From contig VBNZ01000050.1 in assembly GCA_005877675.1 (NCBI GenBank), positions 12,697 to 21,324 of the forward strand: a stretch of 8,628 bases of DNA, in the 5' to 3' direction. Both the position numbers and the translations under genes were made by a program. This DNA comes from Gammaproteobacteria bacterium. GTDB taxonomy: Bacteria; Pseudomonadota; Gammaproteobacteria; Xanthomonadales; Rhodanobacteraceae. The notes under the pieces were generated by a model, which saw nothing but the letters and a program-made list of their open reading frames with translations, was not told the DNA's origin and searched no databases. Below are positions 1 through 7,210 of this stretch, in pieces; the first letter of the stretch is position 1; each line of letters starts with the position of its first letter.

Positions 1-361
1 GGGCGCGCAGGTTAGTAGGATCGGCGACACCGACAAACAAGCGGTTGCCGCGTTTGAACAGCGGCATGACGCGATGCTGATTGATCAATTCCTCGCTGAC
101 GACCCGCATCGGGAGCTGGACGACGTCGACCGCCTCGGCATCAAGCAACGGCATGCCGAACTCTTCGGAGTTCGCAACCGCGAGTTGCATCGTGCTGGCC
201 AAACCCTGCTCGAGCAGCAGGATCGGTACCGGTATTTTTTGCTTGCTTGCAGTTTCGAGCGCCTTGCGCGCCTCGGCCTCGGGCACCACACCCTGCATGA
301 CGAGGCGACGGATGACGCCTGTCAAGCCAGCCAGCGGGGGGGTGCTCATCAAGGTTGCCAT
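1..361 (-). CDS. pilB: Type IV pilus assembly ATPase PilB, N-terminal part (cut by left edge)
   Basis: PilB is the cytoplasmic hexameric ATPase that drives pilin polymerisation in type IV pili. Only the first 120 codons lie here, on the minus strand, and the frame is open through position 1. The visible part is the N-terminal MshEN/T2SSE_N-type domain. Residues 1-60 are helical and rich in Ala, Leu and Glu. A segment containing SEELINQHRVMPLFKRGN and then RLFVGVADPTNLRA (about residues 89-120) is close to known PilB proteins, where the ISEKL-RQHR-PL-RRGN-LFVGISDP pattern is conserved. The Walker motifs would lie outside the window. I chose the ATG at 361-359 because GGGGA stands 5 nt upstream; a second ATG is at 349. 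It is divergent from the polysaccharide operon. GspE or MshE are alternatives, but the sequence fits PilB best. Confidence 0.85.
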   Translation of the reverse strand, partial: MATLMSTPPLAGLTGVIRRLVMQGVVPEAEARKALETASKQKIPVPILLLEQGLASTMQLAVANSEEFGMPLLDAEAVDVVQLPMRVVSEELINQHRVMPLFKRGNRLFVGVADPTNLRA

Positions 362-556
362 TTAAATCCCCGGACAAATCCGTGAAACTAAAGGGGAATG
401 TATCGCAAAATCTGAGCTGAGTGTATAACTTCTTGGCTCGTTCTGCGACCGAAAGCGCAGCAAGTCTTACCAGAAATCACCGAATATTTGCGCGTTCCGA
501 GAGCCATAGCTTCGGTTCGCGCTGCTAGATGGGCTCATCCGAACAAGGGGCAGATT
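362..556. other. Divergent intergenic region between pilB and the polysaccharide operon
   Basis: This 195-bp gap should hold promoters for both directions, but I found no convincing -35/-10 pair on either strand. A TATAAC box at 424-429 has no matching -35 element. Two small hairpins are visible: CTGCG/CGCAG at 443-460 with an 8-nt loop, and a 7-bp stem with one bulged base at 497-515 (CCGA...TCGG outside, AGC/GCT inside, CATA loop). The second lies about 30 nt before the Shine-Dalgarno of the glycosyltransferase and may sit in its 5' leader. No RNA gene was recognised. A TTG-initiated reading frame extending the glycosyltransferase back to 488 crosses the right part, but it looks non-coding. 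Confidence 0.4.
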
Positions 557-559
557 TTG
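545..559 (+). promoter_or_regulatory. Ribosome binding site and TTG start deciding the GT2 N-terminus
   Basis: AAGGGG at 545-550 stands 6 nt before a TTG codon at 557-559. Starting here gives a protein beginning M-ISIVMPAKNE, which matches the usual start of this glycosyltransferase family. The alternatives are worse: the TTG at 488 adds 23 residues with no family resemblance and has no clear ribosome binding site, and the ATG at 572-574 would remove the first beta strand. Confidence 0.7.
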
Positions 560-1399
560 ATCAGTATCGTGATGCCAGCAAAAAACGAAGGTGCGGCACT
601 CGTCGCCTTGCTGCCGCGATTGCGGGAACTGGCGCCGTCCCACGAAATCATCGTCGTGGACGACGGTTCGACCGACGACACCGCGCAAGTGTGTGCGGAC
701 AACTCCGTGCGCCTGCTGCGCCAGCCGTATTCGATGGGTAACGGCGCGGCGGTCAAGCGTGGTGCGCGCGAAGCGAAGGGCGATATCATAGTTTTTATGG
801 ATGCGGACGGGCAGCACGACCCCGCCGATATTGCTCGTCTGATTGCCAAAGTGGATGAGGGCTTCGACATGGTCGTGGGCGCGCGCGATTGGTCCGGTCA
901 GGCAGGTATTGGGCGCGGCATCGCCAATACGATTTATAACTGGCTTGCAAGTCGGATGACGGGTTTCAAGGTCGCCGATCTAACGTCGGGATTTCGCGCC
1001 GCACGGGCAGACAAGTTTCGCGAATTCCTACATCTTCTGCCAAACGGGTTTTCGTATCCTACGACCAGCACGATGGCATTTTTTCGCAGTGCGTACACGG
1101 TGACATATGTACCTATTAAAGCCTCTCTGCGTATTGGCAAGAGCCATATCCGGCCGCTGCGCGATGGGTTGCGCTTCCTCCTGATCATCTTCAAGATCGC
1201 AACGTTGTACTCCCCACTCAAACTGTTTGTGCCTGCTAGCTTTGCGTTCTTTGTTCTTGGATTGGGGTATTACCTGCACACGTTTGTTACTATCCACCGC
1301 TTTACCAACATGAGCATGTTGCTGTTTTCTGCGGCAGTCATCGTTTTTCTGATTGGATTGATCTCCGAGCAGATAACGAATTTGACCTATCGGAAGTAG
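557..1399 (+). CDS. Family 2 glycosyltransferase, polyprenyl-phosphate type, with two C-terminal membrane helices
   Basis: This 280-residue enzyme has a GT-A fold and resembles dolichol-phosphate mannosyltransferase and polyprenyl-phosphate glycosyltransferases. It would move a sugar from a nucleotide donor to a lipid carrier or a growing glycan at the cytoplasmic membrane face. The catalytic domain covers about residues 1-200: ISIVMPAKNE at the start, nucleotide-binding DDGSTDDT at 35-42, and the metal-binding DADGQHDP motif at 82-89. After an amphipathic stretch near 200-216, two hydrophobic segments (about 224-244 and 252-272) should be membrane helices, followed by a short basic tail. This is a common length for the family. 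It starts at TTG with a good ribosome binding site and is the first gene of the plus-strand operon, 57 nt ahead of the DUF354 gene. The family is secure; donor and acceptor cannot be read from sequence. Confidence 0.88.
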   Translation: MISIVMPAKNEGAALVALLPRLRELAPSHEIIVVDDGSTDDTAQVCADNSVRLLRQPYSMGNGAAVKRGAREAKGDIIVFMDADGQHDPADIARLIAKVDEGFDMVVGARDWSGQAGIGRGIANTIYNWLASRMTGFKVADLTSGFRAARADKFREFLHLLPNGFSYPTTSTMAFFRSAYTVTYVPIKASLRIGKSHIRPLRDGLRFLLIIFKIATLYSPLKLFVPASFAFFVLGLGYYLHTFVTIHRFTNMSMLLFSAAVIVFLIGLISEQITNLTYRK

Positions 1400-1403
1400 A
1401 GAG

Positions 1404-1450
1404 CCTTGAAGATCCAAGGAGCAATGTTCAGGGCATGCCCTCATCGGTGA
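1404..1450 (+). promoter_or_regulatory. Hairpin, 10-bp palindrome and tiny reading frame before the DUF354 gene
   Basis: The 57-nt gap after the GT2 gene is unusually structured. CCTTG (1404-1408) can pair with CAAGG (1415-1419) around a 6-nt loop. The right arm overlaps a strong Shine-Dalgarno-like AAGGAG (1416-1421). Two bases later an ATG at 1424 opens an 8-codon frame ending in TGA at 1448-1450, just before the DUF354 start. Inside it, GGGCATGCCC (1431-1440) is a perfect palindrome. The sequence could be a small leader or coupling element, but a 2-nt spacing to the ATG is poor and chance is quite possible. There is no U-tract, so it is not a classical terminator. Confidence 0.25.
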
Positions 1451-1459
1451 ATGCGGATG
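1446..1459 (+). promoter_or_regulatory. Ribosome binding site supporting the start at 1457
   Basis: GGTGA at 1446-1450 lies directly against an ATG at 1451 but 6 nt before a second in-frame ATG at 1457. The second spacing is the workable one, and it gives the family-typical start MRVLIDIGHPAHVHFF. I therefore prefer 1457 to 1451. Confidence 0.5.
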
Positions 1460-2480
1460 CGTGTACTTATCGATATAGGACACCCCGCACACGTGCACTT
1501 TTTCCGTCAGCCGATTGCGCAGCTGCGCCGTCACGGACACGAAATCCTGGTCACTAGCCGCCGCAAGGAAATTGCGACTGAGCTGCTGGATGCATTCGGG
1601 CTGGAGCATTTGACCCTATCAGGCGAGGGCGGTACCGGGGGAATGCTTGGCGAGCTGCTGCTTCGGGACTTTCGACTCTCGCGACTGGTTCGCCGCTGGC
1701 GTCCTGACGTAATGGCAGCCATAGGCGGGATATTCATTGCGCACGCAGGGGTGATCAATCGGGTGAGATCGCTCGTCTTTTACGATACCGAAAATGCCCG
1801 ATTGCAGAATCTACTGACTTATCCCTTCGCCACACGAGTGCTTGTTCCGCGTTGCTACAAAGCATGGACGCCGCGGGAACGTAGCGTGCGTTATCCGGGT
1901 TACCACGAATTATCGTACCTGCGGCCGCCCTATTTTTCGCCGAGTCGCGAAATTGCGTTGGCCAACGGCGTGCCGGAAGAGCGGCCTGCTTTTCTGATTC
2001 GCCTCGTCGCGTGGAATGCCAATCACGATGTCGGTGAGCGTGGGCTTACCACGGACGCGGTGCGCTTCATTGTGCGGCGCCTTGGTGCGCACGGAAAGGT
2101 GATGATTTCGGCAGAGGCGCCACTTCCCGATGACCTCGTGCAGTATCGCTACAGCGGGGCAGCCGAGATGATTCATCATGTAATGGCCCACGATGGCTTC
2201 GGAAAGCGCGGTGCTGGGTGTGCCGGCTGTCTACGCGGCACGCACCGGTCGTGGCTATACCGATGAGCAAGAAGAGCGCTACGGGCTCGTGCGCAATGCA
2301 CGGCGATTGGACGAGCGTACCCTCAACGACGCTCTGGACTGGCTGCTCGCGTTTCCCGCCGGACGTGGTCAGTTGCTGCGCCAAAAACTGCTGCGAGACA
2401 CCTGCGACGTTGCGGCTTTCGTCGTCGCGGCTATCGAGGCCAGAGGTGACATCACAAACCTGCAATCGGCAGTCGTCTGA
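1457..2480 (+). pseudogene. DUF354-family predicted glycosyltransferase, interrupted by a frame change near 2190
   Basis: DUF354 proteins have a GT-B-like fold related to UDP-GlcNAc 2-epimerases and glycosyltransferases and are common in polysaccharide clusters. The first part starts RVLIDIGHPAHVHFF, contains RWRPDVMAAIGGIF and reads well as far as EMIHHVMAH (about 2165-2189). That frame then turns to nonsense and stops at 2266. The rest of the protein is in another frame, from MASESAVLGVPAVYA (2193) through GRGYTDEQEERYGLV to a TGA at 2478-2480. The two halves together give about 340 residues. From memory of the family, roughly ten residues (of the ARLVIGDSAT kind) normally join HHVMAH to MASES; they are absent, so a deletion of 3n+2 bases (around 29) is more likely than one extra base. 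The terminal TGA overlaps the ATG of the next gene by one base. Function is probably lost unless this is a sequence error. Confidence 0.75.
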
Positions 2481-4313
2481 TGTGCGGCATCGGCGGATGG
2501 TTTTCCGAGCAACCACGCCTTGATGACGCAAAGGAGAAACTCGCGCGTCTGTGCGACATGCTCAAACATCGTGGTCCGGACGGAACCCGAACGCTCGAGC
2601 TGGATCATGTCGGCATGTTTCACGCGAGACTCGCGCTCGTCGACCTGAGCGGTGGTGATCAGCCGATGTGGTGCGCCGATCGACGCGCCGTGATCATCTT
2701 CAATGGCGAGATATTCAACTATCGCGAGCTGCGCGCGTTCTACGAGGCTCGCGGCGCCCGATTCGTTACCCAATCCGATACCGAAGTCATCCTGGCTGCC
2801 TATCAGAGTGAGGGAATAGAGGGGTTCGGACGACTGCGTGGAATGTTCGCTTTCGCGCTCTGGGATGTAGCAGAGGAGCGCGCATTGCTCGTTCGCGACG
2901 CGCTGGGAATCAAACCGCTGTTTGTTAGCCATGATCGGGATTGCCTGTATTTCGCGTCCGAGGTAAAGGGGATTTTCGCTGCGCGTGGCGAGGCGGCGCA
3001 GCTCGATGAGGGATCGCTGCACCTCCTGCTTAACTTTCGCTACCTCCCTGGCGAGGCCACCCTGTTTCGCACTGTGCGGCAGCTTGATCCAGGCGAGTGC
3101 CTCGAATGGCGGATCGGCTCAGGGTTGCGTCCCCTGCGCTTCACACCGGCGGTTGCGGCCCGGGACGTGGATCTGGACAACACGCTTGCGGATTCGGTGC
3201 GCGCGCACTTGATCGCGGATGTACCGGTCGGTTGCTATCTTTCGGGTGGCGTCGATTCGGGCCTGATTGCAGCGCTAGCACGCCAATACAGCCCGCAGGT
3301 TTCCACCTTCACCTTGATGGTGGGCGATGATCCCAACGAAGCGCGCAACGCTGCACAAACCGCGCGCATATTGGCGCTGCCCAACACACAGGCCGAACTG
3401 GGCGCCGATGAGGTGCAATCGTTGCCGCGCGTGCTATGGCATGTCGAGACGCCCAAGGTCAATGCGATCCAACTGTTTCGGCTGGCGGAACTGGCACGAA
3501 CCAGAACGAAGGCCGTACTTTCCGGCTTGGGTGGCGATGAGTTGTTCGCCGGTTACAACGCGCACAAGATTTTTCAGCTGATGGCGCGTCTGCCTGTGCG
3601 CGCGACACGCCCGATCGCCAACTTGCTGAGTGGCATGCGGCGTTTTTCAACGACCCAGTTCGAAGAGCGCGAACGCGCGCTGCAGATGGGCGGAGCAATC
3701 GGTGATTGGCCGCGAGTCTACGCGCTCTTGCGCAACATCTGGGATGATCCCACGTTGCGCCGCTGGTCTGCTCGACCATTCACTGCCCGATGCAGTCGAG
3801 GCGGTGCGTGGGCGTTGGCCGAAAGATCAGGCGCCGCTTGCGGCATTGCTCGAATTCGAGTGGCGCAACAAGATGGTCAACGATCTGCTGTGGCAGGAGG
3901 ATCGCGCCAGCATGGCCGTAGGGCTGGAGGTGCGCGTGCCATTTGTCGATTTGGCAGTGCGCGACGCAGTCTCGAAAATGGGGCCGCCGCGGGTAGGCAA
4001 GGCTCTGTTGCGAGAGGTAGCGGCACGACATCTCCCACGGGAGGTGCTGGATCGACCCAAGAGTGGGTTTCAGCTCGATGCGCCTGCATTCTATGATCGT
4101 CATTTGCGCTCGCTCGCGCAGTTCTGGCTCGCTCCACAGCGTGTAAGGGAGTACGGCATTTTCAATGTGGATACCGTCGCGGCACTGAGGCAACTGCCGG
4201 TTCGGCGGCGCTTTCGCTGGCACTTTTTCATGCTCTACCTGATGATCCAGACGCATCAGTGGATCGAAATATTCGAACGCGGACAATCCCATGCGAACCT
4301 CTCGAGTGATTGA
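2480..4313 (+). pseudogene. Asparagine synthase-like glutamine amidotransferase (AsnB family), interrupted by a frame change near 3765
   Basis: The enzyme hydrolyses glutamine and passes ammonia to an AMP-activated carboxylate. In glycan clusters such proteins often amidate sugars rather than aspartate. The class II amidotransferase domain is complete: nucleophile Cys2 in MCGIGG, HRGPDG at 30-35, R50, NGEIFNY at 75-81, SDTEV at 99-103, YFASE at 157-161. The ATP-pyrophosphatase domain has SGGVDS at 255-260 and SGLGGDE at 348-354. The frame reads well to LRNIWDDPTLRR (about 3763). It then becomes low-quality sequence ending at 4096. The family sequence resumes in another frame at about 3765 with GLLDHSLPDAVEAV, then DLLWQEDRASM, EVRVPFVD and RPKSGFQ, to a TGA at 4311-4313. 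Joined length is about 610 residues, near the family norm. Start ATG 2480 overlaps the preceding TGA; the end overlaps the next gene by 23 nt. Family certain; disruption may be real or an assembly error. Confidence 0.85.
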
Positions 4314-5526
4314 AAGCGTTGCAGGTGTAGATCATGGCCACGATTCAGTGGATCTCAAACGCATCAATGCCGTACTCGATGCCGTTCTGGGCTACTCCGA
4401 AGCACAGGGCTGGCGGGGTTTCGACAAGCACGACGCATTGAACAGCCCGATTCTGAGCGCTCTTTTGGGTTGGAGCAGGATCACACGGATCATTGCGGTC
4501 CAGTCCGTACTGCGATTTCCAGTCAATCCGCGACGGCTGCTCTTATCCCCCCGTACCTTCAACCCCAAGGGCTTAGCTCTGTTCGTCAGTGGCTTGCTCG
4601 ACAGGGAGGCGGCGGATGGCAATCCCGCCCACTTGGTCCGTGTCAGGCATTTGATTGGCAGGCTCGATGAAATGGCAGTCAAAACGGCCTCGGGCGGAGT
4701 CGCGTGGGGTTATCAATATCCGTGGCAGGACCTGGGGTTCTTCGCGCCTCGCGGCACGCCGAATGCCGTAGTCACCGCGTTCGTCTGCGGGGCTTTGCTG
4801 GCTGCGCATCGGCGCCTGCAGGATCCGGCGCTGCTGTCGCGCGTGGAAGCGGCGATACCGTTTTTCACTCACGATCTTCAGCGGTTGAAAGATGAACCGG
4901 ATGAATTGTGCTTGAGCTATATGCCGCTGCCGATGACTATGCGCGTGCTCGACGTGAGCATTCTGATCGCAGCGGTACTTGCCCAATTCGCCCAGCAGGC
5001 CAATCAGCCGCAATGGATCAAGACAGCACAGCGATTGGCTCGCTATGTCGTTAATCGGCAAACGGACTACCACGCGTGGTTCTATACGGACCCGCCGGGG
5101 GATTCACCAATTCGTCACGACAACTACCACACCGGTTTCATTCTCGACGCTCTTGCGCGGTACATGCAGGCTACTGGCGACTTTCAGTGGCAAACGCAGT
5201 ATGCAAACGGCCTCGCGTTTTACGCCGAGCAACTCTTCGAGCGCAACGGCGCGCCGCGCTGGATGAGCGATCGCCAGTATCCTTACGACATTCATGGCGC
5301 GGCGCAGGGGATATTGACCTTCTCGCGCCATCTCGACACGTACGGTGATCTGGCCCGCAATATTGCGCGCTGGTCGCTCGACGAAATGTACAATGCGCAG
5401 GGGCGTTTCTACTATCAGAAGACGCGGTTGTATACGAAGAAATTCACTCAATTGCGCTGGTGCAATGCCTGGATGGTTCGAGGTCTGGCTGCGCTGGCGC
5501 ACAGGATGAGCAGTGAGACCCATTGA
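4291..5526 (+). CDS. Uncharacterised polysaccharide-cluster protein, probable alpha/alpha-toroid carbohydrate-active protein
   Basis: I do not recognise a characterised family with certainty. The 411-residue protein is soluble, with no signal peptide or membrane helix. It is built from repeated helix pairs with aromatic-rich loops, the look of (alpha/alpha) toroid folds found in AGE-type epimerases, glucuronyl C5-epimerases, VpsJ-like proteins and unsaturated glucuronyl hydrolases. Telling segments are WGYQYPWQD at 139-147, the stretch around RHDNYHTG at 275-282 followed by FILDALARYMQATGD, and DIHGAAQGILTF further on. These carry conserved-looking His, Asp, Tyr and Trp that could line a sugar-binding cleft. 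The start overlaps the AsnB-like gene by 23 nt and the end overlaps the methyltransferase by 14 nt, so it should be coupled to both. A role in modifying or trimming a uronate-containing glycan is inferred from neighbours; a non-enzymatic role is possible. Confidence 0.6.
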   Translation: MRTSRVIESVAGVDHGHDSVDLKRINAVLDAVLGYSEAQGWRGFDKHDALNSPILSALLGWSRITRIIAVQSVLRFPVNPRRLLLSPRTFNPKGLALFVSGLLDREAADGNPAHLVRVRHLIGRLDEMAVKTASGGVAWGYQYPWQDLGFFAPRGTPNAVVTAFVCGALLAAHRRLQDPALLSRVEAAIPFFTHDLQRLKDEPDELCLSYMPLPMTMRVLDVSILIAAVLAQFAQQANQPQWIKTAQRLARYVVNRQTDYHAWFYTDPPGDSPIRHDNYHTGFILDALARYMQATGDFQWQTQYANGLAFYAEQLFERNGAPRWMSDRQYPYDIHGAAQGILTFSRHLDTYGDLARNIARWSLDEMYNAQGRFYYQKTRLYTKKFTQLRWCNAWMVRGLAALAHRMSSETH

Positions 5527-6295
5527 ACCAGCAAACGTAGGACAGGCTCCTGGATTGGTTCACAAGGTGGCCGATTTCTGGACGCGCAACGTTAACGCCG
5601 AGCGCATCATGGGGCAGGAGATAACCGAGCACGAGCGAGGCTCTGAGGCATATTTCGTCGATCTAGAAACGCAACGTTATCGTTCGCATCGGCATTTGCC
5701 CGCCTGGATTGCTTCGATGCAGCCCGGGTCGCACGTGTTGGAGGTTGGCTGTGGAGTTGGCCTCGACAGTATGCAGATGGCACGTCACGGTCTGCACGTC
5801 ACGGCAGTGGACCTTACCGTCGTCGGCCCTGCGACCGCGCAACTGCGCGCAACCGCACGTGGCGTTGACGCAGTCTACTCAAGTGCGGATGCCGAACATT
5901 TGCCGTTTCCAGATTCGACGTTCGACTACGTCTATTCGTTCGGCGTCATGCACCATGCGCCCGATACGCAAAAATGTATTGATGAGGCGTACCGTGTTTT
6001 GCGCCCGGGCGGTCAGGCGCTGATCATGCTCTACCATCGACATTCACTGAACGAAGCAGTGCATCGGTTGTTGCGTGTTCCATTTGAGGAACGCGATGAG
6101 TTGTGCCCGGTGGTGCGGCGGTTCACCGTCGGCGAGGTTCGCGCAATGTTTGCGCGTTTCAGACATTTGGATGTGCATTCCGACTTTGTGTTTGGCGAGG
6201 GCTATGGTCGTTTGTTTCAATGGACGCCTCGGTGGCTCTATCGTTCGTTATCGCGTCGGGTGGGCTGGCATCTCATGATCCGCGCCACACGCTAA
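5513..6295 (+). CDS. Class I SAM-dependent methyltransferase (Methyltransf_11 type)
   Basis: This 260-residue enzyme would move a methyl group from S-adenosylmethionine to a small molecule or sugar. The N-terminus contains DFWTRNVNAERIMG, seen in a group of methyltransferases from polysaccharide clusters. SAM-binding motif I is EVGCGVG at 77-83, followed by VTAVDLT with the acidic residue after strand 2, ADAEHLPFPDSTFDYVYS for motif II, and LRPGGQALI for motif III. The C-terminal half, with CPVVRRFT, has a family-typical cap region. The start is GTG at 5513 with AGGA at 5503-5506, 6 nt upstream, inside the end of the previous gene. It ends 15 nt before the next methyltransferase. The substrate cannot be read; O-methylation of a glycan sugar or its nucleotide precursor is the natural guess from context. 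Confidence 0.85.
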   Translation: MRPIEPANVGQAPGLVHKVADFWTRNVNAERIMGQEITEHERGSEAYFVDLETQRYRSHRHLPAWIASMQPGSHVLEVGCGVGLDSMQMARHGLHVTAVDLTVVGPATAQLRATARGVDAVYSSADAEHLPFPDSTFDYVYSFGVMHHAPDTQKCIDEAYRVLRPGGQALIMLYHRHSLNEAVHRLLRVPFEERDELCPVVRRFTVGEVRAMFARFRHLDVHSDFVFGEGYGRLFQWTPRWLYRSLSRRVGWHLMIRATR

Positions 6296-6310
6296 GCATC
6301 GCGAGTTTCC

Positions 6311-7210
6311 ATGCCGGATCCGATTCTCCCCGGACGTATTGGCCTGTACGCGTCCATGCTGCACTATGGCCTTACCGGCTATCGCGACTTTGCGCGCGAG
6401 CACGCCGGTTTTTTTGAAGCGATGCGAGCGGACGAAGGGCCTTTCGCAGATCGCCACGTACTGGACGTCGGATGCGGCAAATCCTATTGGCTGTCGCTGC
6501 TACTCGCCGCGGATGGCGCACACGTTGTCGGGGTCGATACTGAGTTGGTGGACGCACAGCGCGGCGCGGCGAAGTATGCTCGAATCCTGCGCGTCAACGG
6601 CGCAGAGCGTGCGCTGCGCACTGCTGCCTGGGATGTGCTTTTTGCGAACGGCTACTATCGCGAACTGGAGCGCTGCATCGGCCACGCGTTGCCGCACGAG
6701 AAGGTGACACTGAAGGTATATGATGGCTCGCATTTTCCGCTGCCGGATGCGAGCGTCGATTTGGTCGTCTCCCACGAAGTTTTCGAGCACATCGCCGATG
6801 TGCCCGCTGTTCTCGCGGATGTAGCCAGGGTACTGCGGCCAGGCGGTCGCATCTACATCTATATCCACAACTTCACTAGCCTGTCGGGCGGGCACCACAT
6901 TGCGTGGAAGCATCCCGATAAACGACCGTCGCGCAAGGTGCCCCCATGGGACCACTTGCGCGAACGACGGTTTGTGGACATCCCATCGTGGTTGAACAGC
7001 CTGCGAGAGCACGACTACCGAGCGATGTTCGAACACTGGTTCGAAATTGATGAATGGCGCGCGACGGAAGAAGAAGGCCGTGCTTTGCTGACAGCCGATA
7101 TCCGCCGCGAACTTGCGCAGTTCAGCGAGCGGGAACTTCTAACCAAGGGGTTTCTCGTTCGCGGCAAGCTTCGATCGGTGCAACAGGTGTCCAAGGCTGC
7201 TATAGCATGA
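6311..7210 (+). CDS. Second class I SAM-dependent methyltransferase
   Basis: This 299-residue protein is another Rossmann-fold methyltransferase but is not a duplicate of its neighbour. Motif I is LDVGCGKSYW starting at residue 51. VVGVDTE follows, then an insertion of about 55 residues before SHFPLPDASVDLVVSHEVF (motif II) with EHIADVPAVLADVARVLRPGG after it. IYIHNFTSLSGGHHIAWKHP and RKVPPWDHLRERRF form an aromatic- and His-rich C-terminal region that probably shapes the acceptor pocket. The ATG at 6311 has only a weak upstream purine stretch. The stop at 7208-7210 overlaps the next ATG in an ATGA arrangement. Tight packing puts it in the same operon. Target unknown; a sugar or glycan terminus is plausible. 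Family assignment is secure, specificity is not. Confidence 0.85.
   Translation: MPDPILPGRIGLYASMLHYGLTGYRDFAREHAGFFEAMRADEGPFADRHVLDVGCGKSYWLSLLLAADGAHVVGVDTELVDAQRGAAKYARILRVNGAERALRTAAWDVLFANGYYRELERCIGHALPHEKVTLKVYDGSHFPLPDASVDLVVSHEVFEHIADVPAVLADVARVLRPGGRIYIYIHNFTSLSGGHHIAWKHPDKRPSRKVPPWDHLRERRFVDIPSWLNSLREHDYRAMFEHWFEIDEWRATEEEGRALLTADIRRELAQFSERELLTKGFLVRGKLRSVQQVSKAAIA

Noticed and set aside
74..385. Plus-strand open frames of about 100 codons near the left end
   Set aside because: They are antisense to the clear PilB coding frame on the minus strand and have no recognisable protein features.
424..429. TATAAC as a sigma-70 -10 box
   Set aside because: No acceptable -35 hexamer lies 16-18 bp upstream, so no promoter is claimed.
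488..556. N-terminal extension of the glycosyltransferase from a TTG at 488
   Set aside because: The extra 23 residues do not resemble the family, and the TTG at 557 has a well-placed AAGGGG site.
1404..1419. Hairpin as a rho-independent terminator after the GT2 gene
   Set aside because: The stem is only 5 bp and is not followed by a U-tract; the operon seems to continue.
1028..1609. 193-codon minus-strand open frame
   Set aside because: It overlaps the well-supported GT2 and DUF354 genes and its translation looks like a reverse-frame shadow of GC-rich coding DNA.
2181..2200. Programmed ribosomal frameshift in the DUF354 gene (also considered near 3765)
   Set aside because: No slippery heptamer or clear downstream structure is visible at either joint, and conserved residues appear to be missing at the first, which favours deletion or error.
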